Shown: in pieces, positions 1 through 11,522 of the stretch
Layout: every line of letters begins with the position of its first letter
How positions within the stretch are numbered: the stretch's first letter is position 1
From: Pomphorhynchus laevis
Taxonomy: Eukaryota; Acanthocephala; Palaeacanthocephala; Echinorhynchida; Pomphorhynchidae
Length of the DNA stretch: 64,000 bases
Direction of reading: 5' to 3'
Assembly: GCA_012934845.2 (NCBI GenBank)
Contig: WNNJ02002165.1
Span: 55,052-119,051, forward strand
Made by a program: the position numbers and the translations under genes
Notes under the pieces: model-generated
What the model was told of the DNA's origin: nothing
Seen by the model: the letters and a program-made list of their open reading frames with translations, nothing else
The model's database searches: none

Positions 1-624
1 TGTTCTACACTTATTGGAACAGAAACTTGGAAATTCTAATTTCGTTTCTTTGATTCTTTCCGATCAAGCGTTTGCACATATTAAATAGAACACGAATGTG
101 CCCGATACCTTTTGTTATAATCACAACTCCGCATCAGGAGAGAGCAGCTTGTGAGTGCTCTCTCCATCGCAGCTCCTTCGTTTTCTAGTCGTCTCTGAAG
201 CTGCTACAATGCAACTATTAGCAGCATGGATGCTACACACTAATCAGCTGTTTCGCTGTCAGCAACTGCCTAGTCACACCGTCGTTTTTGCTTGTTACTT
301 CCTCGCTAATGCATTTCAGTTTGCTTTACAAGCGTGCCGATAGTCGACGCAGCACACAACGCAACAGTAAGTTGCCGAAGTTGAGTGGTGAAAACAGTAG
401 CTGCAATAAGCAGCACATCAACTGCGATGGCTATGCAAGCCGACCACTCAAGGAGTTTATCTCTGCTCCATCTTTGTATACGTAATTACAGCATAACAGA
501 GATTGCTGTAACCGTTCAATTATCCACTTTCGACCCCTTTTTTAAATGCCATTACTGTAAGTCATTAATGTATTTGCCTTTTTCAGATTGTTCATTAACT
601 AATCAATCAATTCAATAGACAGAA
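1..624 (+). promoter_or_regulatory. 5' flank and probable 5' UTR of alpha-tubulin
   Basis: This stretch precedes the tubulin ATG and is more G+C-rich than the introns behind it. It holds only short overlapping open frames with no recognisable product. No convincing TATA box is visible. A perfect 10-bp hairpin lies at 137-146/156-165 (GGAGAGAGCA against TGCTCTCTCC, 9-nt loop). The transcription start cannot be placed. Assignment as promoter plus 5' UTR is inference from position. Confidence 0.35.
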
Positions 625-3600
625 ATGGTAAGCGCTTGTGATTATTTGGCTGCATAATGCGGCCTTTTTCAGATATTTCGCCGTCTCGGCAGCGTGCGAA
701 TCCCGTCCGCCTATTTAAATTTGAATTGGACAGAATCCGTCCCGGTCCGAGACACAACTTGAATTGATGCTACAATTACTGATCGATTAAATACCCAATG
801 GGAATCACTTGTTCTATTGAGTTTTAAATATAGTAGTTGGTTCTGATTGGATGAACATCCCATTGTAGTTTGATTATCAATATAGCTGTGATCTTTTGTT
901 CAAAGACCCGCTTCATTGCGGTATTCGTCATTAGCGTATTAAACATCTTACAATCAATTTTAAACTGTTTGAGTTCTGATCAATGACGCCTTTTAATATC
1001 CGGCATGTACAATCTTCTCGGACTTTGAAGGAACTACCTCGTCACTGTTTAAATACCCAGTGATATAGAAGTCTATTGCTAATTCTAATTAATTATTTAA
1101 CTTTCAATGATCGAAAATAGATCAAATCTGTTATTCGTTCTTACATTTTAAATCATAAAATATGGGGATTTGCTCAATTTTTAATCCACATCAATTTGCG
1201 TTGTTTTAGTTCATTATCCAGTACTTTAGGATAAATACTGGATGTATTCATAAATCCATTCAGTAATGGATGGATTTTTATACTGATTGATGTTTTTATG
1301 ATTGAGCCTCTTTACCCATGAATTTAAATTAATTTAATTATTTAATTGTATAGTTTATATTTAAATGTGTTTAATTAGTATCAATTTGATTTACTTTTAG
1401 ACAAATGATTAAATTCTTTAATTACGATACGCTATAGATGATGCTCTGAACCTGTCATTACTTGTACGCCACAGAACATTTCGATTATAACTGAATTTAG
1501 TTTTAATACCCGATATATGCTGAACATGCATGTATATTTTGCTTAGTATCGAAGTATTTGTATATTTTGATTACAATTTGCTAACTTATCTGATAAATAA
1601 TTATTTCAATTAATTTGTTACAATTAAAGTTTCTTAACTTCAATTGGTTATTCGTTCTTACAATCAAATATTAGGATTTGCTCAATTTTTAGTCCTCAGA
1701 TTCTGTACTGAGGATAAATATTTTTAGATATATAGATTGTTTTTGATTTTATTTGTGTCTAAGCTATATTTCTCATTTAAATAAGTAAGGCTGGCTATTC
1801 CATTTTTAATGATGAAATTTGGTGATTTGTTTAAAGTATTAAAAATAATATAAATACCATTTTACTCTTGTTATTCTCAAGGATTCTTTTATTTATTATA
1901 TTTACTCAAGTTATGCTTGTTTCTAATTTATATATAATACTATATATTATAATTTAATATATAATATATTATTCTATATAATTTATTACATATTAATACA
2001 TTACTATTATATAACATTGTATGACATTTTCTGGTTTGTTTCTTAAAGTTGGTAAGTATTGTGATAATTACCAACTTAATTATTTACTTTATTATTAATT
2101 ACTTTATTATTATGATATAATTATCAATAATTCCTTTAATTTTTAATATAATATGATATTTAATAATTTAATATGATTGCTTTGTTATTTGCGATTTACC
2201 TCAATTGAAACGAAAACAAAACATTATTCAGTTTATTTCGGTTATATTTGAATTAAAAACCACAATTATGTTTATTTTGTAATTGAGACCCGATATTTTA
2301 TATATGATATCTTAAAAATCATATACCGAAAAAACGATTCTGTTTTAATTTTTATTTTTTTTAGCGTGAAGTCATAAGTTTACACATTGGTCAAGCGGGT
2401 GTTCAAATAGGCAACAGTTGCTGGGAGTTGTACTGCCTGGAGCATGGTATAAATCAAAGTGGATATAGCGAGACCCTTGCTGGATCTAACAGCAAGGACG
2501 CCTCTTCGTTTTCCACGTTCTTTAGCGAAGCATCTACCGGAAAATATGTTCCCAGAGCTATATTCGTCGATCTTGAACCAAGCGTTATAGGTACTATCTG
2601 TGTGCTGTTTTGCCAATTTTTAATATAATCGGCCATTTCTACAGATGATTTTAATGCAAGTGTTGAATATTGCTGTCACAAATAAATATGTTTGTGATTT
2701 TATATGTTTATTATATATTTTAATCTCTCAGAACAAACAGTGGCGCTTGTTGTCATTGAGTATTTTTTACTTGCATCGGAAATACATTATTCATGAATAA
2801 ATCACACTAAAGTTTTCTAAATATAAATTGAATTTGTTTTAAAATAAAAATACTTTTATAATTATTAATTTAATAACTTAATTTTTTAATAAAATTTTAA
2901 AATAACAATTAAATTAAAACTTTTTAATTTAACTTGGCAAAATACAGTGACATTTTATAATTATATGATTTATAATGTTAATTACACTGTTTCAAAGCTC
3001 ATTTTATAATTGCCCAGCCTATATTAGTATTTTTGGTTTTAAGATAAAAAAAATAAATTTTAATCTTATTATTCAAAGCGTATTATTAATATCTTTAGCT
3101 TATCATTTTAACCTTTGCTAAATTCTTATTTATATATTAATATAATTAAGTAATAAAATAATTTAATAAATTTAAATTATTTAATATTATATAAGTATAT
3201 ATAAATATTTAATGTCTTATATTATGTTAAATATATTGTATATTTATATTATTTAATAAAATATAAATTATTTATTTTTTAAATCATAATATTAAATCTT
3301 ATTATTAATATCTCATTTTTTATAAATATTAATTTAATAACGTAATTATTTGATAAAAATTTTAAATTAATAATTAAATTAAATTTAAACCTATTAATTT
3401 AACTTAACAAAATACAGTAAAATTTTATTATTATAAGATTAATAATGTTAATTACACTGTTTCAAAGTTCATATTATAATTTTCCCGGTCTTTGTTTTTA
3501 AAGCTTTTTTATCATATGGTATATTTGAGTATATTTATGGAAAATACTGTAATGAATGAATCGTTATGTTTGAGTTTCAACATTTACCATAAAAAGTTCA

Positions 3601-6600
3601 AGTAAAAAATATTTGGTTCACTGTATATGTTTTACATTAAAATAGAATGTTTTCTCAAATGCTATTTAGACGAAGTTCGTACTGGCAGCTACAAGGCGTT
3701 ATTTCACCCCGAGCAGATGATTACTGGAAAGGAAGATGCATCAAATAATTATGCTCGTGGTCATTACACAGTCGGTAAAGGACTAATTGAATCGGTTATA
3801 AATAGGATTCAACGGATTGCAGAATCCTGCGCTGGTTTACAAGGCTTTTTTATATTTCACTCATTTGGGGGTGGCACAGGTAGTGGCTTTACATCGCTGC
3901 TAATGGAACGCTTAAGTATCGAATTCGGAAAACGCGCTAAATTGCAATTCTGTGTATATCCAGCCCCACAGATTTCGTCATGTGTCGTGGAACCTTATAA
4001 TTCAGTACTAACTACGCATACAACTCTTGATCATTCTGATTGCGCATTTATGGTTGATAACGAGGCTATCTATGATATTTGTATGAAACAGCTATACGTC
4101 GAACGTCCCCATTATACAAATTTAAATCGCCTTGTTAGTCAGGTTGTATCGTCAGTAACTGCATCGCTTCGTTTCCAAGGTGTACTGAACGTTGACTTGT
4201 CTGAATTTCAAACGAACTTAGTTCCATACCCAAGGATACATTTTCCACTTGTCAGTTACGCCCCAATTTACAGTAGGGAGCGAGCTAACCATGAAGCACT
4301 ATCTATTCAAGATATTACCAATTCTTGCTTTGAGTCATCCAATCAGATGGTTAAGTGTGATCTCAGAACCGGAAAGAATATGGCGTGTTGCCTTCTATAC
4401 AGGGGAGATGTTGTGCCGAAGGACGTAACCGCTGCAATCACTACTCTTAAAACGAAAAAGAATATCCAATTTGTCGAATGGTGCCCCACCGGTAATTTTT
4501 TGATTTACTTTTTATTGAGAACACAATTGTTACTATCGAATAGTTTTAATTGTGGCAAAATAATTATTTAACTAATTATTATTAAAAACAAATACGAACG
4601 AACGTTATCATTTATATTTAACAATAAAATATACTGGTATTTAAAACGTTGCCATCAGGTATTGAAATTGCTTATTTTGTTACTGCATACATTAGGAAAC
4701 GAGTCTGAACAAATTTATAACGATCGACATTAACATGATGTTTCTATCATTTTTTGTGGAGATCCACAAGACTCGATAAGAAATAGCAGCTCAAAAGTTT
4801 AATAAAATCAGATACACATTAAAAATAAAGATAAATAATTAAAAATAAGATTACTCGTTATAAGATTTATAACGATTAAATTTGAGATAAAAATCAATTT
4901 TAATGATTTGATTAATAAATCGACTAGAAGCTTTGTATATACAAGACTTGCAAGAAAATAAATTATAAATTAGCTGCTATTATTATAAATAATAACTTGT
5001 CAGTAGAACAAATCAGATAACTTTTTACTATTTAAAAATTAAAAATAAAGATAAATAATTAATAAATAATAATATAAGATTTTATACAATTTATATTTAT
5101 ATAACGATAAAATTTAAAACTTAAATTTAAAATAATAATCAATTTTAATAAATTGACTAATAAATAATAGACGACGTATCGGAATGAGAATAGAAGTCAC
5201 CACGATGAACTTCTATATTATTACGTTACCGCGTTTAATGACATAAGAGAGATGAACTGCGCAATTGGTAAAGTAATCTATTATTATGTTAGTAGATGCT
5301 TGATAGATCAAATCAGCTAACTGAGTCTACATATTTAAAATAATTATAAAATAAACAAAATATAATAATGCTAAATCAAAATTTAATAATTAAATAATAA
5401 AATAAATAATTGTTTTTAGATTTTCTATAATTTATATAAAGCTAAAATAAAAATTGAAATTTAAAATAAAAGTCATTTTTATAAATAGACTAATGGATAA
5501 CAAGCGTTGTATCAGAATGAGGATTATAGGTCATCAGGATGAACTGCTATGCTATCATGTTTCGGCTCCTATTCTTCGACCCAACATTACAACTGAGCAA
5601 AATACGTGCTAAGAACGTATTTCCTATGATTACATTTGATTAAGCATGTTGTTTAATATCCATAAAAATTTTCGCTTAAGAGTTTAAATTTATTTTTTAT
5701 AATATTTAGTTGTATATTATTATAATATTATATTAATATTATAATATATATTATATTATAATATTACAATATTATTATATTACATATATATTAAATTTAT
5801 ATAATATAAATAATATATTATAATATATCATTTATATATGTCATTATTTTATATATCATTATTTTATACATCTATATTATATTTACTTATTATTATATTA
5901 CAGTATAGTATTTTATAATATATAAAATATTATTAATAATAATATTTTATTTTTAATAATATGTTTTTGTTGATTTATTGTAAATTTAATATTTTTAATT
6001 TGTTGGTGTATAATTCTACATTATAAGAAAAAGGAAACATTCATTAAACTTTCTTGAAAATAAGCAGAAAAATAATGACGTATCAACAATACATAGTTGC
6101 AGTATTTTTGAGAAATTATTACAGGCAAAACACTATTACCGGGAATGTTCCTGGGAAATCAGTAGAACAAATCAGTCCAGATAACTGAGTATACGTATTT
6201 TATACTATATATAAATTAAAAATAAAGATAAATAAATAATTAATAATTATATAAGGTTTATATTTGTCGATTAAAATTTTCTATATTTCTATTTATAAAT
6301 AATAATTTTATAATAAAAAATATTTTATAAAAATAATATTGAAATATTATAACTAAATTAACTTCATTATAACTAACATTATAACAGTATATTATTTCAA
6401 TTAAAACCAAAATTAATATTATATTGATATAGTATTAATATACAACATGATATACATACGTGTAAGAGAAGTTAACAAAATATAAAAAGCTCAAGTTTTG
6501 GTAAAATTGGAATTGTAAACCGTATATTTACGTTTAACAACAACAATTAAACATTTAAGAATTGAATTTAAAATTTTAATATTTATAAATTCTAGTTGTA

Positions 6601-7004
6601 AATTATAATTAGTTGTCACTCTGATACACTACTGATTTCAATGAGTTGCTATAAACTTAAATAATTTTCCTTTAGGGTTCAAGGTTGGAATTAATTATCA
6701 GCCACCGACCGTTGTGCCTAACGGTGATTTGGCAGCCTGTAGCCGAGCAGTTTGTGGGCTAAGCAACACGACTGCCATATCAGATGCTTGGTCTCGCCTA
6801 TGCTTGAAATTTGATCTTATGTATTCTAAACGAGCTTTTGTACATTGGTATGTCGGTGAGGGTATGGAAGAAGGAGAATTCTGTGAAGCACGTGAAAATA
6901 TTGCGGTCTTAGAAGCAGATTATCGTGAAATATCATCTGATAATACTGGAGATGACGATATGGATGATGAATTTGGCCAGACAAACGACTCTTATGACGG
7001 ATAA
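625..7004 (+). CDS. Divergent alpha-tubulin, four coding exons
   Basis: Alpha subunit of the tubulin heterodimer that polymerises into microtubules. Coding exons are 625-627 (ATG only), 2365-2590, 3670-4491 and 6676-7004, all with GT-AG introns in matching phase. Together they give 1380 nt, a 459-residue protein (family about 450). Visible landmarks: an N-terminal MREV start, the GTP-binding GGGTGSG loop, the alpha-specific catalytic Glu in [21 protein letters not shown], and [15 protein letters not shown] near the end. The intron after the ATG and the phase-1 intron splitting the Asp after EPSVI are shared with vertebrate TUBA genes. Oddities: the loop holding acetylatable Lys40 is one residue longer and has no Lys at that site. 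The tail is Asp-rich, ends in Gly and lacks the terminal Tyr. It is probably a fast-evolving, perhaps tissue-restricted paralogue; expression is unknown. Confidence 0.95.
628..2364 (+). other. Tubulin intron 1
   Basis: GTAAGC donor after the ATG and a pyrimidine-rich acceptor ending TTTAG. A G+C-rich patch at 677-760 has 7-bp inverted ends (GTCTCGG at 683-689, CCGAGAC at 747-753). Two related blocks at about 1128-1240 and 1645-1730 share TTATTCGTTCTTACA and GGATTTGCTCAATTTTTA. The rest is AT-rich with no gene seen. Confidence 0.7.
2862..3495. repeat. Direct repeat of about 165 bp in tubulin intron 2
   Basis: Intron 2 (2591-3669) contains two diverged direct copies at about 2862-3025 and 3327-3495. 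They share ACAAAATACAGT-like and AATGTTAATTACACTGTTTC blocks and are offset by about 466 bp. The sequence between them is AT-rich with no coding signal. Confidence 0.7.
4775..5290. repeat. Diverged 3'-end copies of Penelope-like family A
   Basis: Within tubulin intron 3. Two imperfect blocks (about 4790-4930 and 4998-5290) contain the family-A tail hallmarks seen beside the reverse transcriptase copies near 21.4 and 24.7 kb: an AATCAG(C/A)TAACT start, ATAAGATTTTATA, AATTGACTAATAAATA, then a CGTATCGGAATGAG-like block. No reverse transcriptase coding remains. The element is read on the minus strand, so this is its 3' end. Confidence 0.55.
5308..5715 (-). mobile_element. 5'-truncated Penelope-like family A copy in tubulin intron 3
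   Basis: Begins with the family 3' terminus (AAATCAGCTAACTGAGTCTA on the plus strand) and runs through the conserved structured block at 5500-5620 (GTCATCAGG, CTGCTATG, GTTTCGG). It ends in the last codons of the reverse transcriptase frame (CTTAAGAGTTTAAATTTATT, as at 21.79 kb) at about 5715. A short 3' part joined abruptly to unrelated AT-rich DNA is the expected product of target-primed, 5'-truncated insertion. The orientation is antisense to tubulin. Confidence 0.75.
5716..6675. other. Rest of tubulin intron 3
   Basis: Very AT-rich with TA-repeat stretches at 5700-5960. A further diverged family-A tail lies at about 6165-6290 (AGATAACTGAGTATACGTATT and the following AAATAAAGATAAATA). No coding exon is seen before the acceptor at 6674-6675. 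Confidence 0.5.
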
Positions 7005-7068
7005 AAAATATGTTCACTTGTCAAGCATGAACTTTAAGACGTTTCTTGAAAAACTGAGTTTTCTTTCT

Positions 7069-7074
7069 AATAAA
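7069..7074 (+). terminator. Tubulin polyadenylation signal
   Basis: Canonical AATAAA, 65 nt after the tubulin TAA stop, followed by T-rich sequence. It is the nearest such signal and fits a short 3' UTR. Confidence 0.65.
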
Positions 7075-8255
7075 ATATGAGTTTGTGATTTTTAATGCCA
7101 TCTAGTCTTATACGCGAGAAATAATTAAATTAACGAAATCAACGATCTTCATATCGTGGCTTCAAATTATCTCATATATGACATGTACGACATATAAGAC
7201 ATTTTTTAACGCTGAGCATTGTCGCGATAAGATTTTTTCAGTGAATTCTGTTGATACGTCATGTCCTGTGAAATTCGGACCTCATTCAATGATTGGTCCA
7301 GTTTTAGATTGTCAATTAACTTCCAAATAGATGAATGTTCGACTCCAATTATGAAATGAAACCCACGATGTCAACCTTCAACATTGTCCTTGCAATGTGC
7401 CTTGAATGACTCTATGAAAGCAATTCCACTATTTTATTTCATATCAAGGGCTACGCCTTTGTCCTTGGTTGGTTAACATCAATTAATGTGTCTTTAAAGT
7501 AATCGATAAAAAAATCCAGGCCTTCTAATTCAGCATATGAAGCCTCTTGAACTAATGTTTCAAAATATGAAATGACATCTTCCACTTATAAGCCTTAACG
7601 TTTAAAAAGCAAAAGGCTTATTAAAAGTTTTACATTGAAGAAATATAAAATATATGATTTTTCATATACCATATTTCTCCATGTATAAAATGTCGTATGT
7701 GATATGTCTATCTTTGATATTTCTTGTGTATGAATTTACGTATATGAATCTTCCATATATGAAATTTAGTAAACTCTAAAAATACAATAAACAAAACACA
7801 TATTTGAGTCAATACAGGAAGCTTCATTGATGAGGCCGAAAACGATTTAAAAACATGTGGCTTTTCCACATAATTTACAAAATTAGTGTATTTTTTATTA
7901 ATTTAAGAGCATTTGATTAGCTTAATTAAACATGAGTTTACTAATAGCCTGTACATAAGATATTATTAGGTATATAATAATATACAATTTATTGATATAT
8001 AAATTGTAATTTAATTTTAAATTATTAATTTATATAATTTTATTAATATTTATTTTTATAATAATTTATTATTAGTATGTTTTAAATGACTTTACTAATT
8101 TAACGAACATTTTATTTCATTTTTCTTGAATAAATCTTCTACTCATTTTTTTAAGAAATTTTATTTTCGTAAAACATACAAGAATGAATCCAAAAGTAAA
8201 GAATTCAAAAATCCAACCATAAGCTAAGTTATTTCTCTTTAATTCGAATCTTCCG
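7075..8255. other. Intergenic spacer without recognised gene
   Basis: AT-rich, no frame above background on either strand. It contains repeated CATATATGAAAT-like words (about 7640-7770), but no tandem unit could be defined. Nothing else is recognised. Confidence 0.4.
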
Positions 8256-8259
8256 GTTT

Positions 8260-9800
8260 TCGTGACATCTCTTCTATTGATCGAAAATGATCGTGAACAG
8301 GTTTTCCATATGTAGAGCGTGGCGCTCTCAAACAGGCAGATGCCGCACGAGCTAAGGCATATGAAATTTTCTCGTTTATTTTTTTATTTGAGGATATGGG
8401 AGTTCGCGTTTTGAGCTTAATTTTGACGCTATTTGCTTCATTATCCTATTAGATTCCTGACTTGATCCTCCTGAAGACGAAAAAATTAACGGACTGAAAT
8501 GTGCCTGTTCTAAACTTGAAATTCGCTATCCATACTTCGATATTTTCCGTTTTTCATGGTATTCAAAGTCAGCCTTACACTCAGTTCGGGAGTTGGAGTG
8601 AGCATGCACATTAAATATCGCGACATCCAAAAATGTCCGCTCAAACCGGCTTCCGAATAGTCCACTACATACAACATCCAGACGCGCTTCTTTCGATACG
8701 ATTGTGCTATTATTAAAACGATAATCAGAACGGGTGCTAATACTGGTTCAACCTCTACGCCACTGCATATCCCGCTTAAGAGGTGAGAAAATATATCCCT
8801 TACTTTATTATGCCTGATAGATGGTAGCGCTTCGGTCTTGCACGAAAATGCATGATTGATAGTCATTTTTGAAGAACATATGCATTTTTTATTTTCCGAT
8901 GCTCGCACAGACCATCCATAGCGACCTGCTAATGCATCGCTAAACTCATTGTTTGTAAACCGAAACCCCTTGTGACGTAGAGGTAGGGGATATAGCCACG
9001 ATGAAGCTCCCTTGTAACTAGCATGTGCCAATATCTTAAAGTAATCCGCTATTAGAGATTTTAGTATTAATTCTTTCCTCGATTTGGCTACGTTTAATCT
9101 CATGTACGAAATGTTTCTAGCTGTTTGAGTTTGAACATCCCTCAGGTTTTCTCCCGTATATCCGTCTCGATAGGTTTCGTACATTACGAGAAAAATCGTA
9201 CTCCAAGTCAGCGATGTATTCCGGATCAACTAACCCAATGCCCCCTAACTTTAACGGTAGAGTTAATCTTTATGTGCTTGTTCAATTTTCGCTTGTGTGA
9301 TTGACTCAATAAAACCGCTATACAATAGGTTTTTCAGACATCTAGTGACATCTGTGCACATTGGTACTGTTCTGTAAGTATATATCCATTTCCATTGCAC
9401 AGAGTGTATTAAGCCGGAATAAGCAGTCTGTCGATCAATTTTACTAACTTCAACTAATATTTCAAATGTGGATGCCCATGATGTTATTCTGTTTTTTTTT
9501 ATAATATCCAAAACATCAGCTTCTGCTCCAATGGGAGTTCCGAGTACTTCGATAGCATGCACACTTATTTTACAGCCAGTGAAGTTGCTAGTGTCGAATT
9601 CATGTTCTTTGTGTATTAGCAGCTGTCTTTAGTGGATTAACGTATTATTCAAATTTTGGGTCTATTGTTTTTAATATTTCCCAGGCTCTAGATAAATCAT
9701 CGCTAGGACCAACAAAGTTTGCATCGTCTACGTACCATCGTTGAATCACTGATGGTAAACGTTTTTGAATATCTAGGATAAGTCGTAGAGTCGAAACGGC
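8260..9800 (-). mobile_element. Reverse transcriptase family, copy B (palm to C-terminal domain)
   Basis: Minus-strand remnant of a non-LTR-type retroelement. Reading from 9790 downward: RWYVDDANFVG (palm motif C), then a thumb region at 9562-9263 (LGTPIGAE, QWKWIYTYRTVP), then 9229-8510 with GASSWLYPLPL, ALAGRYGW, and a CCHC-type knuckle (KCICSSKMTINHAFSCK) followed by IRHNKVRD. Further down, FSPLIFSSSGG near 8460 is the end of the nuclease-like C-terminal domain. This domain order matches a lineage I know from cnidarian, sponge and other invertebrate genomes. The frame is interrupted several times and the middle of the nuclease-like domain is missing, so it is dead. Confidence 0.75.
8510..9229 (-). 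pseudogene. RT-family C-terminal segment with CCHC knuckle
   Basis: A 239-codon open stretch. Residues about 75-160 hold GASSWLYPLPL, a basic RYGW motif and the Cys-Cys-His-Cys knuckle before SIRHNKVRDIF, which in this family bridges the reverse transcriptase and the nuclease-like domain. After EVEPVLAPV the match stops and the reading is noisy, so the downstream part is probably out of frame. No native start codon is implied. Confidence 0.7.
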
Positions 9801-10058
9801 AAATAATAATTTATTATGTCTTCTAATTTATTGTGTCAATAAATTAAATGTGTCAATTAAGTTAATGTGTCTTCTCATTTTTTAAATATGTTATAGATTT
9901 TTTTGTTTATATTTTTTTATTTCACCAACAACATTACAATTTGGGTTCGCTCAAATGAGCCTCAATATAAATTTTATTTTTATTTTATTTATTGTTTAAT
10001 GTCCCTGATTTGAAATCCCGAGTTCGCTCTCGGTATTCTCAAAGACCTAGATATGGCT
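9801..10058. other. Spacer between RT-family pieces
   Basis: AT-rich, with a G+C-richer patch at 10000-10058 (GAAATCCCGAGTTCGCTCTC). No gene or repeat boundary is clear. Confidence 0.3.
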
Positions 10059-10059
10059 T

Positions 10060-11040
10060 TAGCTAGAGTGATGGCCATTCAACATCGGACGTTTCTGATA
10101 CATTCGGAGTAATCCGTTCCCGTTCTCATCGATTTTTTTTCGGCGATTGACTGCAATATATAATTTGTCACTGGTCCTGTCCCTCCCGAAGACGCAAAAA
10201 TGACAGGTGCGAAAAATCCACCCTCCAGGTATTGTACTCTTTCTGCGTATTTCGCTCTTTTGCGATTTTCATGGTACGCGTATACATTTTCGATGTTATC
10301 TTTTACGTTTGAGGGAGCCAGGTGGTTAAATACACAAATGTCCAAGTAGGATCGCTCCGAAACTTCTCTATGTTTGCCGTGGCACGTTATATCCATTCTT
10401 GCACACCGATCCCTGGTTGTTGTTGATACCTCGAATGTCATTGTATCAGGAACTGGTTGAAGCATTACCTATATTGAAGGATGACTTCCCACTTCCTTTA
10501 ATTCAGCAGCAAGCGCGTCTTTCATGATATCGTGACGAATCATGGGTAGACATCCTATTTTGCATCCTAGTGCATGAATGACGTTTGTCTTGGGAATGCA
10601 ACTGCACTTTTGAGGAAGGTCAATAGGGTCCCAACGATATTTTACTGCAATTGCATCCTGAAAAAACGCGATTACTTAAGTGAAATCCTTTTTGCTCAAT
10701 AGGAAGTGAACCACGACTCGATAAAAACTGTCTGGCAGCAGAGAGTTTTCCGGAGACAACTAGTTTCGTGAAGTTCTTTACCAGAATGCTTTGATTTTGG
10801 GTGTGATGTAACCTTGATGTTATTCGGTTCTGTAGATATTTCGCTTGCTTGTATAATTCAAATATATCTCCATCCATCCACATGGACATTCTATGCTTTA
10901 AAGTCTTGCGAATTTCACTAACACGATTCGATGGAATTCGTTGCAGAATAAGGTGACCCGTGACTGTCGCGATTCGTAAAGCAAGAGGTATGTCATCCGG
11001 ACGGTTGGCCATGAGTACTTAGCCATGAGGACACACCCTT
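10060..11040 (-). mobile_element. Reverse transcriptase family, internally deleted copy C
   Basis: From 11012 down to about 10700 this reads the segment just before the palm (LILQRIPSNRVSEIRKTLK, MWMDGDIFELYKQAKYL). It then jumps at about 10707 to LPIEQKGFHLS, VKYRWDPIDLP, a CCHC-type knuckle (KCSCIPKTNVIHALGCK) and IRHD. The nuclease-like domain at 10465-10079 follows (ARMDITCHG, SYLDICVFN, APVIFASSGG). The whole palm is missing. The 300 nt at 10708-11007 are about 97% identical to 12604-12903 in copy A, so the duplication is recent. Confidence 0.75.
10079..10465 (-). pseudogene. Nuclease-like C-terminal domain of the RT family
   Basis: 128 open codons. The pattern Asp in RMDI followed by Asp in LDICVFN, then a KHE-like YAYHENRKR and APVIFASSGGTG, is the C-terminal domain of this reverse transcriptase lineage. 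I read it as a restriction-like PD-(D/E)XK fold, which is inference from spacing. It lies directly downstream of the copy C knuckle region. Confidence 0.6.
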
Positions 11041-11522
11041 TAAGCATGCATGTTTGATTGAATTTTGTAAAGTGGGGCTTATACTCTCAGTAAGGATTTG
11101 TAATTTTTGCATATTATTTTCTTTTCTTTATGGATCTCCATTGCAATGGATTTTTGAAATATCGATCAATTTGCATTGATAATTGACGATACCATACGCT
11201 GTGAGCGATCAAATTCAGTTTTCGGCTCAGTGCTTCGGTCGCTTACACCCATCCCTCCTAATCTTAGCGGAAGACATATAATGCAACGTAACTCCATGTC
11301 TATGTTTGGTATTCCTATAATTTCCGGTACTAGCTTTTTGAAAATCATTTCTGATAAAGGATTTAGCCACTCACTGTTAATCTCGCAGGCGTGTTGTAAA
11401 TATGTCCATTGATTTTGTAACGATTTTGTGAGCATCGTATGTGCAACTTGGCTGTCGCACTTTGCTACTTATGTCAGGTGTGAAATCTGATCAATCCATT
11501 CTGCTACCCTCGTTCCGATTTT

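Noticed and set aside
2380-2636. Minus-strand open frames opposite tubulin exon 2
   Set aside because: Shadows of the conserved tubulin coding exon.
5530-5580. Possible hammerhead in the family A 3' region (conserved GAAAC and CTGATGA on the minus strand)
   Set aside because: Only about 27 nt separate GAAAC from CTGATGA in that order, too little for stem III, a cleavage site and stem I; the base after CTGATGA and the base before GAAA would form a C-C mismatch in stem II.
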